Shown: positions 47,388-57,734, numbered from the stretch's first letter. The stretch is DNA of 64,000 nucleotides from Gaiella occulta (GCF_003351045.1 NZ_QQZY01000002.1:301001-365000); one strand, 5' to 3'. The notes: generated by a model from the letters alone, not told the origin. Made by a program: numbers and translations.

Positions 47388-49840
47388 TTCGATCTCACCT
47401 CGACGTTCTCCCGTGACCGCTCGGGGTGCGCGATCAGCTCCCACACGCGGTGATAGGGGTTGTGGCTGTCGGTCACGATGGCGCCGCCGGCAGCGCGCAG
47501 CGCGTCCTGGATACCTGCGCAGATGCAGTGGATGCCGCCGCCGCCGCCCTCTCCCATCCCCTTCGTGCCGAGCGGGGTGAACGGCGACGGCGACTCGATC
47601 GCCGCCGTCTTCAGCGGCGGCATGTCGAGCGCGTGCGGCACGTGGTAGTCGTAGAAGTTCGGCGTCAGCAGGTTGCCGTCCTCGTCGTAGGCGAACGTCT
47701 CCCACAACGCCGCGCCGATCGCGTGCGCGGTCGCGCCCATCACCTGGCCCTCGACGATCTGCGGGTTGATCCGCGTGCCGCAGTCGTCGACGGCGGCGTA
47801 GTCGACGACCTCCGTCACCCCCGTCTCGGGGTCGACCTCGACCACGCAGGCGTGGATCTGCATCGAGTAGGTGAGCGTCAGGTTGCCGAACTTGCGCTCC
47901 TTGTCCGGCACCTGGAACGGCGGCCGGTAGACGTAGCGGCAGTTCAGTGTCGGCGGGTCGTCGGGGAAGCCGGCGTTGTTGGCGTTGACGATCGCCCCGA
48001 GCGCCATGAACGGCAGCGCCGCCTCGGGGTTGCCCTTGATGCGGGCGAAGCCCTCGGCGAGCTCGATGTCGTCGGGCGCGCACTGGAACACCATCGCGGC
48101 GAGCTGCTTCATCTGGCCGGCGAGCATGTCCGCCGCGCCCTTCACGGCGCCGAGGCCGGTGACCGCGAACTGGCTCGCGTACGTGCCGGAGAAGCCGGCG
48201 TGCGAGTTCCAGTAGCTGTCGTGCCCGGCACGCACGTGCACGCTGTCGACGTCGCAGCCGATCGTGTCGGCGACGACCTGGGCCGCCGTCGTCTCGTGTC
48301 CCTGGCCCTGCGGCGTCGTGCCGAGCGTGACGACGACCTCGCCGAAGATGTCGAGCTTGACCGTCGCCACCTCGTTGTTGCCGGAGAACTGGAGGTCGGG
48401 GTTGACGAGCTGCGACTGGCCGAAGTTGTTCGTGCCCGAGTCGAGCGTCGACCCGATGCCGAGCCCGAGCAGCTTCCCGCGCGAGGCCGCCTCGGCCCGA
48501 CGCTCCTCTATGCGGTCGGCGCCGACGAGCTCGAGCGCCATCTCCAGCGCCCGCGGGTAGTCGCCGGAGTCGTAGACGCAGCCGTTCGGCGTCTCGTACG
48601 GCATGTCCTCGGGCTGCACGTAGTTGCGCTTGCGGATCTCGACCGGGTCGAAGCCGAGCTCGTGCGCGACGATGTCGATCACGCGCTCGGTGAACCACAG
48701 CTGCTGCATGCGCGAGTAGCCCCGGTTCGGCGAGCAGGGCGCCTTGTTCGTCATCGCCTGCGTGAACTCCACGCGGAGGTGGCGCCACTTGTACATGCCC
48801 GGGGCGACCTGCGACCAGATGACGCCGCCGAGCGGCTCGTAGCGGAGATAGGCGCCGGCGTCGTCGATCGCCTTCGTGCGGAAGCCGAGCAACGTGCCGT
48901 CCGCCTTGACCGCCACCTCGGTGTCCTCGAACCAGCGCTCGTTGCCGTGCGACATCGACTGGTGGAACTCCGTCCGCCACTCGGTCCACTGGATCGGCCG
49001 CTTCAGCTTGCGGGCGAGCAGGCAGCAGACGACGAGCTGTGGGTGCGTCGTGATCTTGTTGCCGAAGCCGCCGCCGATGTCCTGCGTGACGATGCGGAGC
49101 TTGTCCAGCCCGACGCGGAGCGCGGGGCCCATCATGATCGCCGCGAAGCCGGGGAACTGGTTGTTCGTGTACATCGTCCACTGCCCGGTGCCGCGGTTGT
49201 ACTCCACGAGCGCGCCGTCGCACTCGAGCGGCGTCGAGTTGAAGCGGTCGAAGTGGAGCTCCTTGATCGAGACGATGTGATCGGCCTCGGCGAACGCCGC
49301 GTCGACGTCGCCCCACTCCCACACGCCCGTGTAGGACATGTTCCCGCCGCACTCCTCGTGCAGCACCGGCGCCCCTTCCTGGAGCGCCTTGCGCGCGTCG
49401 ACGACGACCTCGAGCGGCTCGTACTCGACCGTCACGAGCTCGGCCGCGTCGCGCGCGAGCTCGCGTGTCTGTGCGACGACGGCGACGACGGGCTCCCCTA
49501 TGTAGCGCACCTTGCCGACGGCGAGCGCGTAGTCCTTCACGTGGCCGCCGGGAGGCGCCGCGATCTGGAAGAACGGGTCGGTCAGGATCGCCACCTCGTC
49601 GCCCGTGAGCGTCCCGTACACGCCGGGCAGCTCGTGCGCCGCCGACACGTCGATCGACTCGATCTTCGCGTGCGCGTAGGGCGAGCGCACGAAGTGCAGG
49701 AAGCCCATGCCGTGCCGCTTGATGTCGTCGAAGAAGACGCCCTGGCCCTGGACGAGCCGGCCGTCCTCCTTGCGCGGGACGCTCTGCCCCATCGCGGCGC
49801 CCTTCTGCAGGGTCGGCGCCTCGGTCTCGACGGTGGTCAC
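47384..49840 (-). CDS. Xanthine dehydrogenase family molybdopterin-binding large subunit
   Basis: The 818-residue catalytic subunit hydroxylates a carbon, normally next to a ring nitrogen or carbonyl, using Mo-MCD. It has QDIGGGFGNKI, a molybdopterin motif TPQGQGHETTAAQVVAD and the catalytic Glu in GTKGMGEGGGGGIHC. The CO dehydrogenase active-site loop AYxCSFR is not found; the aligned region reads NKAPCSPNRGYSRMQ, so this is not a form I CODH. GTG 49840 overlaps the FeS subunit in GTGA. The substrate is unknown. Confidence 0.9.
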   Translation of the reverse strand: MTTVETEAPTLQKGAAMGQSVPRKEDGRLVQGQGVFFDDIKRHGMGFLHFVRSPYAHAKIESIDVSAAHELPGVYGTLTGDEVAILTDPFFQIAAPPGGHVKDYALAVGKVRYIGEPVVAVVAQTRELARDAAELVTVEYEPLEVVVDARKALQEGAPVLHEECGGNMSYTGVWEWGDVDAAFAEADHIVSIKELHFDRFNSTPLECDGALVEYNRGTGQWTMYTNNQFPGFAAIMMGPALRVGLDKLRIVTQDIGGGFGNKITTHPQLVVCCLLARKLKRPIQWTEWRTEFHQSMSHGNERWFEDTEVAVKADGTLLGFRTKAIDDAGAYLRYEPLGGVIWSQVAPGMYKWRHLRVEFTQAMTNKAPCSPNRGYSRMQQLWFTERVIDIVAHELGFDPVEIRKRNYVQPEDMPYETPNGCVYDSGDYPRALEMALELVGADRIEERRAEAASRGKLLGLGIGSTLDSGTNNFGQSQLVNPDLQFSGNNEVATVKLDIFGEVVVTLGTTPQGQGHETTAAQVVADTIGCDVDSVHVRAGHDSYWNSHAGFSGTYASQFAVTGLGAVKGAADMLAGQMKQLAAMVFQCAPDDIELAEGFARIKGNPEAALPFMALGAIVNANNAGFPDDPPTLNCRYVYRPPFQVPDKERKFGNLTLTYSMQIHACVVEVDPETGVTEVVDYAAVDDCGTRINPQIVEGQVMGATAHAIGAALWETFAYDEDGNLLTPNFYDYHVPHALDMPPLKTAAIESPSPFTPLGTKGMGEGGGGGIHCICAGIQDALRAAGGAIVTDSHNPYHRVWELIAHPERSRENVEVRSK

Positions 49841-50328
49841 TGCGCACCTCCTTCGCCCGCGGCCACGACCGCCTCGACGATGTTCCAGTAGCCCGTGCAG
49901 CGGCAGATGTTCCCCTGCAACGCCAGCTTGACCTCGTCCTCGCTCGGGTGCGGGTTGCGCTCGAGCAGCGCCGTCGCGCTCATCAGCATCCCGGGCGTGC
50001 AGTAGCCGCACTGGAGGCCGTGGTGGGTATGGAACGCCTGCTGCAGGGCGCTCAGCTCGCCGTCCTCGCCGGCGAGCCCCTCGACGGTGCGCAGCGACGC
50101 CCCGTCGGCCTGCACGGCGAGCATGCAGCAGCTCTTCACCGCGGCGCCGTCGAGCTGCACGGTGCACGCGCCGCAGCTCCCCGTGTCGCAGCCGACATGG
50201 GTGCCGGTGAGGTCGAGGTCGTCGCGCAGGAAGTGCACGAGCAGGCGCGAGGCGGGCACCTCGCGCTCGTACGTGGTGCCGTTGATCTCGACCGAGATCG
50301 TCCGGCTCGTGGTCGGTGTGGTGGCCAT
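49837..50328 (-). CDS. Molybdenum hydroxylase [2Fe-2S] subunit
   Basis: The 163-residue small subunit carries two iron-sulphur clusters. The plant-ferredoxin type site is GCDTGSCGACTVQLDG with a further Cys in SCCMLAVQ; the second site is CGYCTPGM with NICRCTGYWNIV. It carries electrons from the Mo centre to FAD. ATG 50328 overlaps the FAD subunit stop in TAATG, so subunits are made in the order FAD, FeS, Mo. Confidence 0.95.
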   Translation of the reverse strand: MATTPTTSRTISVEINGTTYEREVPASRLLVHFLRDDLDLTGTHVGCDTGSCGACTVQLDGAAVKSCCMLAVQADGASLRTVEGLAGEDGELSALQQAFHTHHGLQCGYCTPGMLMSATALLERNPHPSEDEVKLALQGNICRCTGYWNIVEAVVAAGEGGAQ

Positions 50329-51182
50329 TACCCCTTCGCTCTCTCGGCAGCTCGTAGGACCGCGCGCACCGCGGACACCTCGGCCAGGTGGGCGCGGTAC
50401 TCGCCGCTCGCATGGACGTCGGACGGGGGGTCGAGCGAGGCGCCGAGGCCCTCTGCCGCGGCCCGCACCGCCGCCTCCGACCAGTCGCCGCCCGCCAGCC
50501 GCTCCTCCATCGCCGTCGCGCGCACGGGGGCCGACGCGACGCAGCCGAGCACGACGCCGACGCCGTCGTGTCCGACGGTCGCGGCGGCGTTCGCGATGTA
50601 GGTGCCGTGGGCGCCGAGCGTGACGCCCTCCATCGCGTCCCCGGACCCGGGGCGGCGCGTCGGCACCGAGATCTTCGTGAGCAGCTCGCCGGGCCCGACC
50701 GCCGTCAGGTAGACGCCGACGAGGAAGTCCTCGGCGGACAGCGTGCGCGTGCCGCTCGGCCCCTGGATCGTGAACGTGGCTGCGAGCGCGGTGAGCAGCG
50801 GTGGATAGTGGTTGGTCGGGTCGTTGACGCAGACGTTGCCGCCGATCGTGCCGCGGTTGCGGATCTGCACGTCGGCGATCGTGGCGGCGACCTCGGCCAG
50901 GATCGGCCGCGCGACCTCGACTTCGGAGGAGCCGATCAGCTGCGTGTTCGTCACCATGGCGCCGATCTCGAGCATCGACTCGTCGTCGGAGAACGCGATC
51001 GTGCGCAGCTCGTCGAGATCCGCCAGGTCGACGAGCACGTCGGGCGAGGCAGCCCGGGCCTTCATGACGTTGACGAGCGTCTGTCCCCCTGCGAGGGCAC
51101 GTGCCCCTTCGTGCTCGGAGAGGAGAGCGATGGCCTCCTCGATGGTGGACGGACGCGCGTACTCGACCTCACGTAGAAGCAT
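50328..51182 (-). CDS. Molybdenum hydroxylase FAD-binding medium subunit
   Basis: The 284-residue CoxM/XdhB-like subunit has the FAD motifs ALAGGQTLVNVMK and IRNRGTIGGNVCVNDPTNHYPPLL, and a C-terminal CO_deh_flav_C domain. ATG 51182 is about 25 bases from the TGACATGTCA site at 51208, which also creates a perfect minus-strand TTGACA (51218-51213). It heads the four-gene operon that ends in coxG. Confidence 0.93.
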   Translation of the reverse strand: MLLREVEYARPSTIEEAIALLSEHEGARALAGGQTLVNVMKARAASPDVLVDLADLDELRTIAFSDDESMLEIGAMVTNTQLIGSSEVEVARPILAEVAATIADVQIRNRGTIGGNVCVNDPTNHYPPLLTALAATFTIQGPSGTRTLSAEDFLVGVYLTAVGPGELLTKISVPTRRPGSGDAMEGVTLGAHGTYIANAAATVGHDGVGVVLGCVASAPVRATAMEERLAGGDWSEAAVRAAAEGLGASLDPPSDVHASGEYRAHLAEVSAVRAVLRAAERAKG

Positions 51183-51207
51183 GCCCCGACGGTCGCACAC
51201 GGACCCG

Positions 51208-51217
51208 TGACATGTCA
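51208..51217. promoter_or_regulatory. Operator-like palindrome TGACATGTCA, site 5
   Basis: The palindrome lies between the divergent hydroxylase operon and the FAD-oxidoreductase gene. On the plus strand its right half falls 17 bases before the -10 TACAGT (51235-51240). On the minus strand it overlaps TTGACA. One bound protein could control both directions. Confidence 0.7.
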
Positions 51218-51246
51218 AGGAGGAGCCGTTGTTGTACAGTCGCGCC

Positions 51247-52884
51247 ATGGCGGTCTTCGACGCGGTTTTCGTCGGCTCCGGTATCAACTCGCTCGCAGGC
51301 GCCGCCCTGCTCGCACGCGACGGCTGGAGCGTGTGCGTGCTGGAACGCGACGACAAGGCGGGGGGCTGTATCCGCACGTCGTCCGATCTGACCCTGCCCG
51401 GCTTCACCCACGAGGTGCTTGCCTCCTGGCATCCGCTCTTCACCGGCTCGGCGGCATATGCGGAGCTGAAGGACGAGCTCGATCGCCGTGGCGTCGTGTA
51501 CGTGAACACCGACCTCCCTAGCGGCAGTGCGTTTCCGGACGGCTCGGCCGCGTTCGTCACGACCTCGCTCGAGGGCAACGTGGCGGAGCTGGAGCGCCAC
51601 GCCTCGGGCGACGGTGCCGCGTGGGAGCGGCAGTTCAACGCCTTCATGGCCAACGCGGACATCTCGTTCGGCCTCCTCTCCACCGAGCTGTGGTCGGCCG
51701 CGGGCCTGTCGCTCGGGCGCAAGGCGTACCGCCGCCTCGGTCGCAGGGGGCTGCTCGAGTTCGCCGGCTCGACCCTCGTCACCTGCCGCGACTGGGTGAC
51801 CGCGACGTTCGCCTCGGAGGCCGCGCGCGGCGTGCTCGCACCGTGGGTGCTGCACACCGGTCTCGGCCCCGACCAGGCGACGTCCGGCTTCATGACGCGG
51901 GTGATCGCGGCAGCGCTGCAGCTCGGCGGCATGCCCGTGCCCGTCGGCGGCGGCGTCCGCCTCGTCGACGCACTCGCCGGCATCGTCGCCGACGCCGGAG
52001 GCGAGGTGCGCCTCGGCACCGACGTGGAGCGCGTCCTCGTCTCGGAAGGCCGCGCCACGGGCGTGCGCCTCGCGAGCGGCGAGGTGGTGTCCGCGACGCG
52101 TGCCGTGGTCGCGAGCGTGACGCCGACGCAGCTCTACGGCCGGCTCCTCGCCGACGGCGAGGTACCGGCGGCGGTCACGGCTGCGGCGCGCCGCTTCCGC
52201 TACGGCCGCGCCGAGATGCAGATCCACATCGCGATGGACGAGCCGCCGCGCTGGAGGGGATCCGAGGCGGAGCGGCTGGCGCGCTGCCCGATCGTCCACG
52301 TCACCCCCGGCCTCGACGGCGTCTCGCGGGCGGTCAACGAGGCGGAGCGCGGGCTGCTGCCGGCCGAGGCCACCATCGTCTGTGGCCAGCCGGTCGCCCT
52401 CGACCCGTCGCGCGCGCCGGACGGCAAGTGGATCGTCTGGATCCAGTTGCAGGAGCTCCCCGCCGGCGCGGTCAGAGGCGACGCCGCGGGCGAGATCGAC
52501 ACCGGCGACGGCACGTGGACGGAGGAGCTGCGCGAGGCCTACGCCGACCGCATCGTGGCGCGCCTGGGCGAGTCGATCACGAACCTCGGCTCCTCGACGC
52601 TGAAGCGCGTCGTCCTCTCCCCCGCCGACATCGAGGCGCTGAACGTCAACCTCGTCGGCGGAGACATCTACGGCGGCTCGTGCGCGCTCGACCAGAACCT
52701 GCTCTGGCGGCCGCTCGCGGAGACGCCGGGCCACGCGACGCCGGTCGGCGGGCTCTGGCACATCGGCGCGAGCACGCATCCGGGCCCGGGCCTCGGGGCG
52801 GGCTCGGGATACCTCGTCGCGAAGGAGCTGACGAGGCCGCCGCTTCCCCGCCGGCTCCTCGCGAAGCTGCCGGGGCGCTCGTGA
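51247..52884 (+). CDS. FAD-dependent oxidoreductase of the phytoene dehydrogenase-like family (COG1233)
   Basis: The 545-residue flavoprotein starts with the dinucleotide-binding VFVGSGINSLAGAALLARDG and ERDDKAGG. Later it has GGGVRLVDALAGIVADAGGEVRLGTDVERVLV and ends IGASTHPGPGLGAGSGYLVAKEL, the pattern of CrtI/PYROXD2-like amine-oxidase-fold enzymes. Most relatives are uncharacterised; the substrate is unknown. ATG 51247 is 6 bases after TACAGT, so it is probably leaderless. It overlaps the next gene in GTGA. Confidence 0.85.
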   Translation: MAVFDAVFVGSGINSLAGAALLARDGWSVCVLERDDKAGGCIRTSSDLTLPGFTHEVLASWHPLFTGSAAYAELKDELDRRGVVYVNTDLPSGSAFPDGSAAFVTTSLEGNVAELERHASGDGAAWERQFNAFMANADISFGLLSTELWSAAGLSLGRKAYRRLGRRGLLEFAGSTLVTCRDWVTATFASEAARGVLAPWVLHTGLGPDQATSGFMTRVIAAALQLGGMPVPVGGGVRLVDALAGIVADAGGEVRLGTDVERVLVSEGRATGVRLASGEVVSATRAVVASVTPTQLYGRLLADGEVPAAVTAAARRFRYGRAEMQIHIAMDEPPRWRGSEAERLARCPIVHVTPGLDGVSRAVNEAERGLLPAEATIVCGQPVALDPSRAPDGKWIVWIQLQELPAGAVRGDAAGEIDTGDGTWTEELREAYADRIVARLGESITNLGSSTLKRVVLSPADIEALNVNLVGGDIYGGSCALDQNLLWRPLAETPGHATPVGGLWHIGASTHPGPGLGAGSGYLVAKELTRPPLPRRLLAKLPGRS

Positions 52885-53696
52885 GGCTGGGGCTGTCGGA
52901 GATCTCGACGGTCACGGCCTCCTTCGCGGACGACGTCGCCGCCTACGCGGCCGCGGGCTTCGACGCGATCGGCCTGTGGGAGTTCAAGTTGCCCGCGGAT
53001 GACGAGGCGAACGCGGCTCTGCTCCGGGAGCACGGGCTGCGGGTGGCCAACTGCGTGCCGGCCGTTCCGTCGCTGCTCCCGCTCGCGATTCCCGGCATGG
53101 AGGGGCCCGACGACCCGGACGAGCGCATCGAGGCACTCTGCGCGTCGGTGCGGCGCCTCGCCGCCTACGAGCCCGAGTGCGTGGCCTGCCTGGCAGGACC
53201 GCTCGGCGGCCGCACGGAGGACGAGGGGCGCGCCGTGCTCCTCGACGGCCTGCGGCGAATCGCCGACACGGCGCGCGCCGCAGGCGTGCGCATCGGCTTC
53301 GAGCCGATCCATCCGACCCAGCGCGACTCTGCCGGCTTCGTCAACTCCCTCGCCGCTGCCGACGCTCTGCTCGCGGCGGCAGGCGCGCCCGAGATCGGGA
53401 TCCTCTTCGATACCTACCACCTGTGGGACGACCCGGACGTGCTCTCGTGGATCGCCTCGAACAGCGGGCGCGTCGCCGGCGTACACGTCAGCGACTGGCC
53501 GGCGCGCGACCGCAGCGACCGCGTGCTCCCCGGCGAGGGGATCTCGCGGACGAGGGACCTCGTCGACGCGCTCGCGACGGCGGGATGGGACGGCGCCCTC
53601 GACGTCGAGATCTTCTCGACGCCGGATCTCTTCTGGGGTCTGCCCGTCGACATCGCAGCGCAGCGAGCCTATGCGGCTGCGGCGGCGCTGCTCTGA
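52881..53696 (+). CDS. Sugar phosphate isomerase/epimerase-like TIM barrel (AP endonuclease 2 family)
   Basis: The 271-residue protein matches the xylose-isomerase-like TIM barrel family. GFDAIGLWEFKL, VRIGFEPIHPTQRDSAG (metal Glu), IGILFDTYHLWDDPDVLSWI (Asp/His), VAGVHVSDWPARDRSDRVLPGEG (His) and GALDVEIFSTP (Glu) are the metal-binding strand ends. Such enzymes isomerise or epimerise small carbonyl compounds. It is co-transcribed with the FAD oxidoreductase under the site-5 operator. Confidence 0.85.
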   Translation: MRLGLSEISTVTASFADDVAAYAAAGFDAIGLWEFKLPADDEANAALLREHGLRVANCVPAVPSLLPLAIPGMEGPDDPDERIEALCASVRRLAAYEPECVACLAGPLGGRTEDEGRAVLLDGLRRIADTARAAGVRIGFEPIHPTQRDSAGFVNSLAAADALLAAAGAPEIGILFDTYHLWDDPDVLSWIASNSGRVAGVHVSDWPARDRSDRVLPGEGISRTRDLVDALATAGWDGALDVEIFSTPDLFWGLPVDIAAQRAYAAAAALL

Positions 53697-53790
53697 GCGA
53701 GCTTCCGCCGGCTGCGGGGCAAGACGCGCGCGCAGCCGCCGGAGCCGAACCGGCAGGCGCTAAGCAGAGGGTGGACCGTCCAGGCGCCGG

Positions 53791-55080
53791 TCAAACGGTG
53801 CCGTAGAGCAGCTGCACGACCTTCACGAACTGTTTCGTGTCGTCGTAGAGGCCGATCTCGCGCACGGCGCGCGCGCCCTGATACCAGCCCGCGAGCGCGA
53901 GCCGCACGTCGCCGCCGAACTGGTCGAGCTGCCAGCGCAGGTAGCGCACGCCGGCCTGCACGTTGCCCTCGTACGTGCGGGGCGTGGGGTGGCCGACGAG
54001 CATCGCGTCGACCCACTCCCACGTCTCGGGCAGGAGCTGCATGACCCCGATCGCACCCACGCCGGAGACGACGTCCGTCTGGAACCCCGACTCCATCCAC
54101 GCGAGCGCGCGCGCGAGCTTCGCGTCGACGCCGTAGGCGGACGCCCAGCGGTCGATCGCCGCCCGCACCGACTCGCGGCTTGCCGGCAGGGCGCCGGCGA
54201 CCGCGTGCGCGCCCGCGGGAAGACGCAGCGTCTGGCGGGGGACGAGCACGCTGGACAGCGTCAGCCCGTTCACCCGAGCGAGGTCCCAGGGACTGACACG
54301 CCAGCGCGCGGCGATGGTGAAGAAGCCCTCACCCGGGCGTACGACATGCCGCACCGCCGTCGCAATCGCCGACGAGCGCGTGCCGGCCGGGGCCGCGGCG
54401 GCCACGCGCGCGCCCGCGGGCAGGGCGAGCCGCTGTCCGGGCACGAGGACGCTCGCGAGCGTGAGACCGTTCGCGCGCGCGAGCCGGACGGGGTCGACAC
54501 GGTAGCGCGCGGCGATCGCGTAGAAGCCCTCGCCGGCCCGGACGACATGGCGGCGCGCCGACGTGCCCGAGGAAGGGCCGCGAACGAGGGCACGATACGT
54601 CCTCGGCCCGGCGATGCCGTCGGCCGTGAGTCCGACGGACGACTGGAAGCGCGTGAGCGCGGCGGCCGTGGCCGCCGCGAAGCGCCCGTCGACGGAGGCG
54701 CGCGGCAGGCCGAAGCGGACGAGCTGGAACTCGAGCGCCGACACGTCCCAGCCGACGGCACCGACGCCGAGCTCGCGCTGCCCGAGGAGCGGGCCGCCGA
54801 GCGCGCCGAGCGCCCGGCGCGTGCGTCTGTCGACGCGCCCGTCGGAACGGAGGCCGTGCGCGCGCTGGAAGGAGACGATCGCGCCCCGCGTCAGCGGTCC
54901 CGGCACACCGTCCACGGGACCCGTGTAGAGGCCGTGCGCGCGCAGTGAGACCTGCAGCGCGGCAATGCTCGCGCTCGACGAGGCGAAGCCGGGTGGAGCG
55001 AGGACGAGGGTGGCTGTCAGCGCCGCCGCGGCGGCGAGGAAACGACGCACCCGTGCGACTTCGACACTCCTCGCGCTCAT
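53791..55080 (-). CDS. Secreted lytic transglycosylase with peptidoglycan-binding and LysM domains
   Basis: The 429-residue protein has a signal peptide (to about residue 34) and two PG_binding_1 repeats (LQVSLRAHGLYTGPVDGVPGPLT and LEFQLVRFGLPRASVDGRF). Two LysM repeats (HVVRAGEGFYAIAARYRV and HVVRPGEGFFTIAARWRV) and an SLT domain follow. The SLT domain has the catalytic Glu in ALAWMESGFQTDVVSGVGAIGVMQLLPETW. It should cleave peptidoglycan glycan strands outside the membrane. The ATG at 55080 directly follows CAGGA; an internal GTG just before VARVRRFL is an alternative. Confidence 0.9.
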   Translation of the reverse strand: MSARSVEVARVRRFLAAAAALTATLVLAPPGFASSSASIAALQVSLRAHGLYTGPVDGVPGPLTRGAIVSFQRAHGLRSDGRVDRRTRRALGALGGPLLGQRELGVGAVGWDVSALEFQLVRFGLPRASVDGRFAAATAAALTRFQSSVGLTADGIAGPRTYRALVRGPSSGTSARRHVVRAGEGFYAIAARYRVDPVRLARANGLTLASVLVPGQRLALPAGARVAAAAPAGTRSSAIATAVRHVVRPGEGFFTIAARWRVSPWDLARVNGLTLSSVLVPRQTLRLPAGAHAVAGALPASRESVRAAIDRWASAYGVDAKLARALAWMESGFQTDVVSGVGAIGVMQLLPETWEWVDAMLVGHPTPRTYEGNVQAGVRYLRWQLDQFGGDVRLALAGWYQGARAVREIGLYDDTKQFVKVVQLLYGTV

Positions 55081-55140
55081 TCCTGCCCGCGGCCGCTGTC
55101 ACACGCGGGCGCGTGTTCGGCGCCTCGTCGACGGCTCCGC

Positions 55141-56427
<1,287 letters not shown>

Positions 56428-56553
56428 CGTCGTCGCCTCCCGGTCGGATCCCGTCATCATCGGCGCCCTCCGGCACCGTCGCATCGCAGTCGTCGCGGAT
56501 CGCGGCTGCGCAGAAGTACGCAGCGCCCCGCGCGGCCGCGCCGACAACGAGAG

Positions 56554-56573
56554 AGCCCCGCACGTGCGGGGCT
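56554..56573 (-). terminator. Hairpin terminator of tRNA-Asn
   Basis: A perfect 20-base palindrome (AGCCCCGCAC and its complement) lies 6 bases beyond the tRNA 3' end. In the tRNA direction it is followed by a pyrimidine-rich TCTCTCGTTGT, so it is a plausible intrinsic terminator. Confidence 0.65.
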
Positions 56574-56579
56574 TCCACA

Positions 56580-56652
56580 CTCCCCGGGTTGGACTCGAAC
56601 CAACAACCCTCCGGTTAACAGCCGGATGCTCTGCCAATTGAGCTACCGGGGA
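56580..56652 (-). tRNA. tRNA-Asn (anticodon GTT)
   Basis: Minus strand: acceptor TCCCCGG pairs with CCGGGGA, with G as discriminator. The D-arm contains GCTCAATTGGCAGAGC. The anticodon loop is TGTTAAC (GTT, Asn) and the T-loop TTCGAGT. CCA is not encoded. Confidence 0.95.
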
Positions 56653-56732
56653 AGGAGCGGGCAGATTGTAGCCGCAGCACGCGGCCGGGCAGGCCGCCCT
56701 GTGACGTCCGGCGCGCTCCTAGACTTGACGGG

Positions 56733-57734
56733 ATGGTCGAGACCGGGAGCGCGGACGTCGCGACGGAGAAGCAGCGCAGCGGGCTGCTCGGCGTCGCGCG
56801 CACGTTCGCGCGCGCGTTGCCGCAGGCGATCGACGGCTACTTCAGCGACCGCTGCGGCCAGCACGCGGCGGGCATCGCCTACCGCGTCCTCTTCTCGCTC
56901 GCCCCGCTTGCGATCGTGCTCGTCGCCATCCTCGGTGTCGTGCTCCAGGACGACGACCTGCGCTCGCGGGTGATCCGGGAGATCGTCGACGCGCTCCCGC
57001 TCTCCGATCAGGGCACGGCGGACGTCACCCGGGCGATCGAGACGATCGCCGCCCCGGTCAGCCTGCTCGGCCTGCTCAGCCTGCTCCTCTTCGGCTGGGC
57101 GGCATCGGGCATGATGGGTGCGCTGCGCACGGGCCTCGAAGTGGCGATGCGGGTGGAGCGCTCTCGCCCGGCCGCTCGCGCGAAGCTCGTCGACCTGGTG
57201 CTCGTGATCGGCACCGCGGCGCTCGTGCTCGTGGCGGTGCTCGTCAACCTCGTCGCGCAGGTCGTCACCGACACGGCGCAGCGCCCGCTGTCGGCGATCG
57301 GCGCCCACAGCGGCGCACTGCAGCTGCTCGCGCGGCACGGCGTGCCGCTCCTCCTCTCGACCGTCGTCGTGCTGCTCCTGTATCGCTTCGTGCCCGCGCG
57401 GCGGCTGCGCTTTCCCGACGCGCTCGCCGGCGCGCTCTTCACCGCACTGCTCCTGCTCGCGATCTCGCTCGCGTCGGGCTGGATCTACGACCGCACGACG
57501 CGGCTCAGCGTCGTCTACGGGTCGCTCACGGCCGCGCTCGTGTTCCTCTACTCGATGTACCTGTACGCGTCCGCGCTTCTGCTCGGCGCCGAGCTCGCCT
57601 CCGCATGGTCGCACCCGGGGCCGCCGACGGACGAGACGGTGCCGACGAGGCTTCGCCGCATCGTGCTCGGTCTCTTCGTGCACCAGGAGCCGCCGCCTCT
57701 ACCGCGACGCCTGCCCCGGCCGCCCGAGCGCTGA
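56733..57734 (+). CDS. YihY/BrkB family integral membrane protein
   Basis: A 333-residue protein with about six TM helices. It shows the family pattern: CGQHAAGIAYRVLFSLAPLAIVLVAILG, LSLLLFGWAASGMMGALRTGLEVAMRVE, VVLLLYRFVPARRLRFPDALAGALFTALLL and YGSLTAALVFLYSMYLYASALLLGAE. The biochemical role is unknown; the old label 'ribonuclease BN' is not supported. ATG 56733 is 7 bases after TAGACT (56720-56725). Confidence 0.87.
   Translation: MVETGSADVATEKQRSGLLGVARTFARALPQAIDGYFSDRCGQHAAGIAYRVLFSLAPLAIVLVAILGVVLQDDDLRSRVIREIVDALPLSDQGTADVTRAIETIAAPVSLLGLLSLLLFGWAASGMMGALRTGLEVAMRVERSRPAARAKLVDLVLVIGTAALVLVAVLVNLVAQVVTDTAQRPLSAIGAHSGALQLLARHGVPLLLSTVVVLLLYRFVPARRLRFPDALAGALFTALLLLAISLASGWIYDRTTRLSVVYGSLTAALVFLYSMYLYASALLLGAELASAWSHPGPPTDETVPTRLRRIVLGLFVHQEPPPLPRRLPRPPER

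Noticed and set aside
47426..49891. Plus-strand 821-codon open frame
   Set aside because: It is an antisense shadow of the Mo-hydroxylase large subunit, with no recognisable domain; the minus-strand frame has all family motifs.
47384..51182. Aerobic carbon monoxide dehydrogenase (CoxMSL)
   Set aside because: Subunit set and CoxG are suggestive, but the form I active-site loop AYxCSFR is absent in the large subunit and coxDEF are missing.
56733..57734. Ribonuclease BN
   Set aside because: The YihY/BrkB membrane family was once mislabelled this way; the sequence is a polytopic membrane protein without nuclease motifs.
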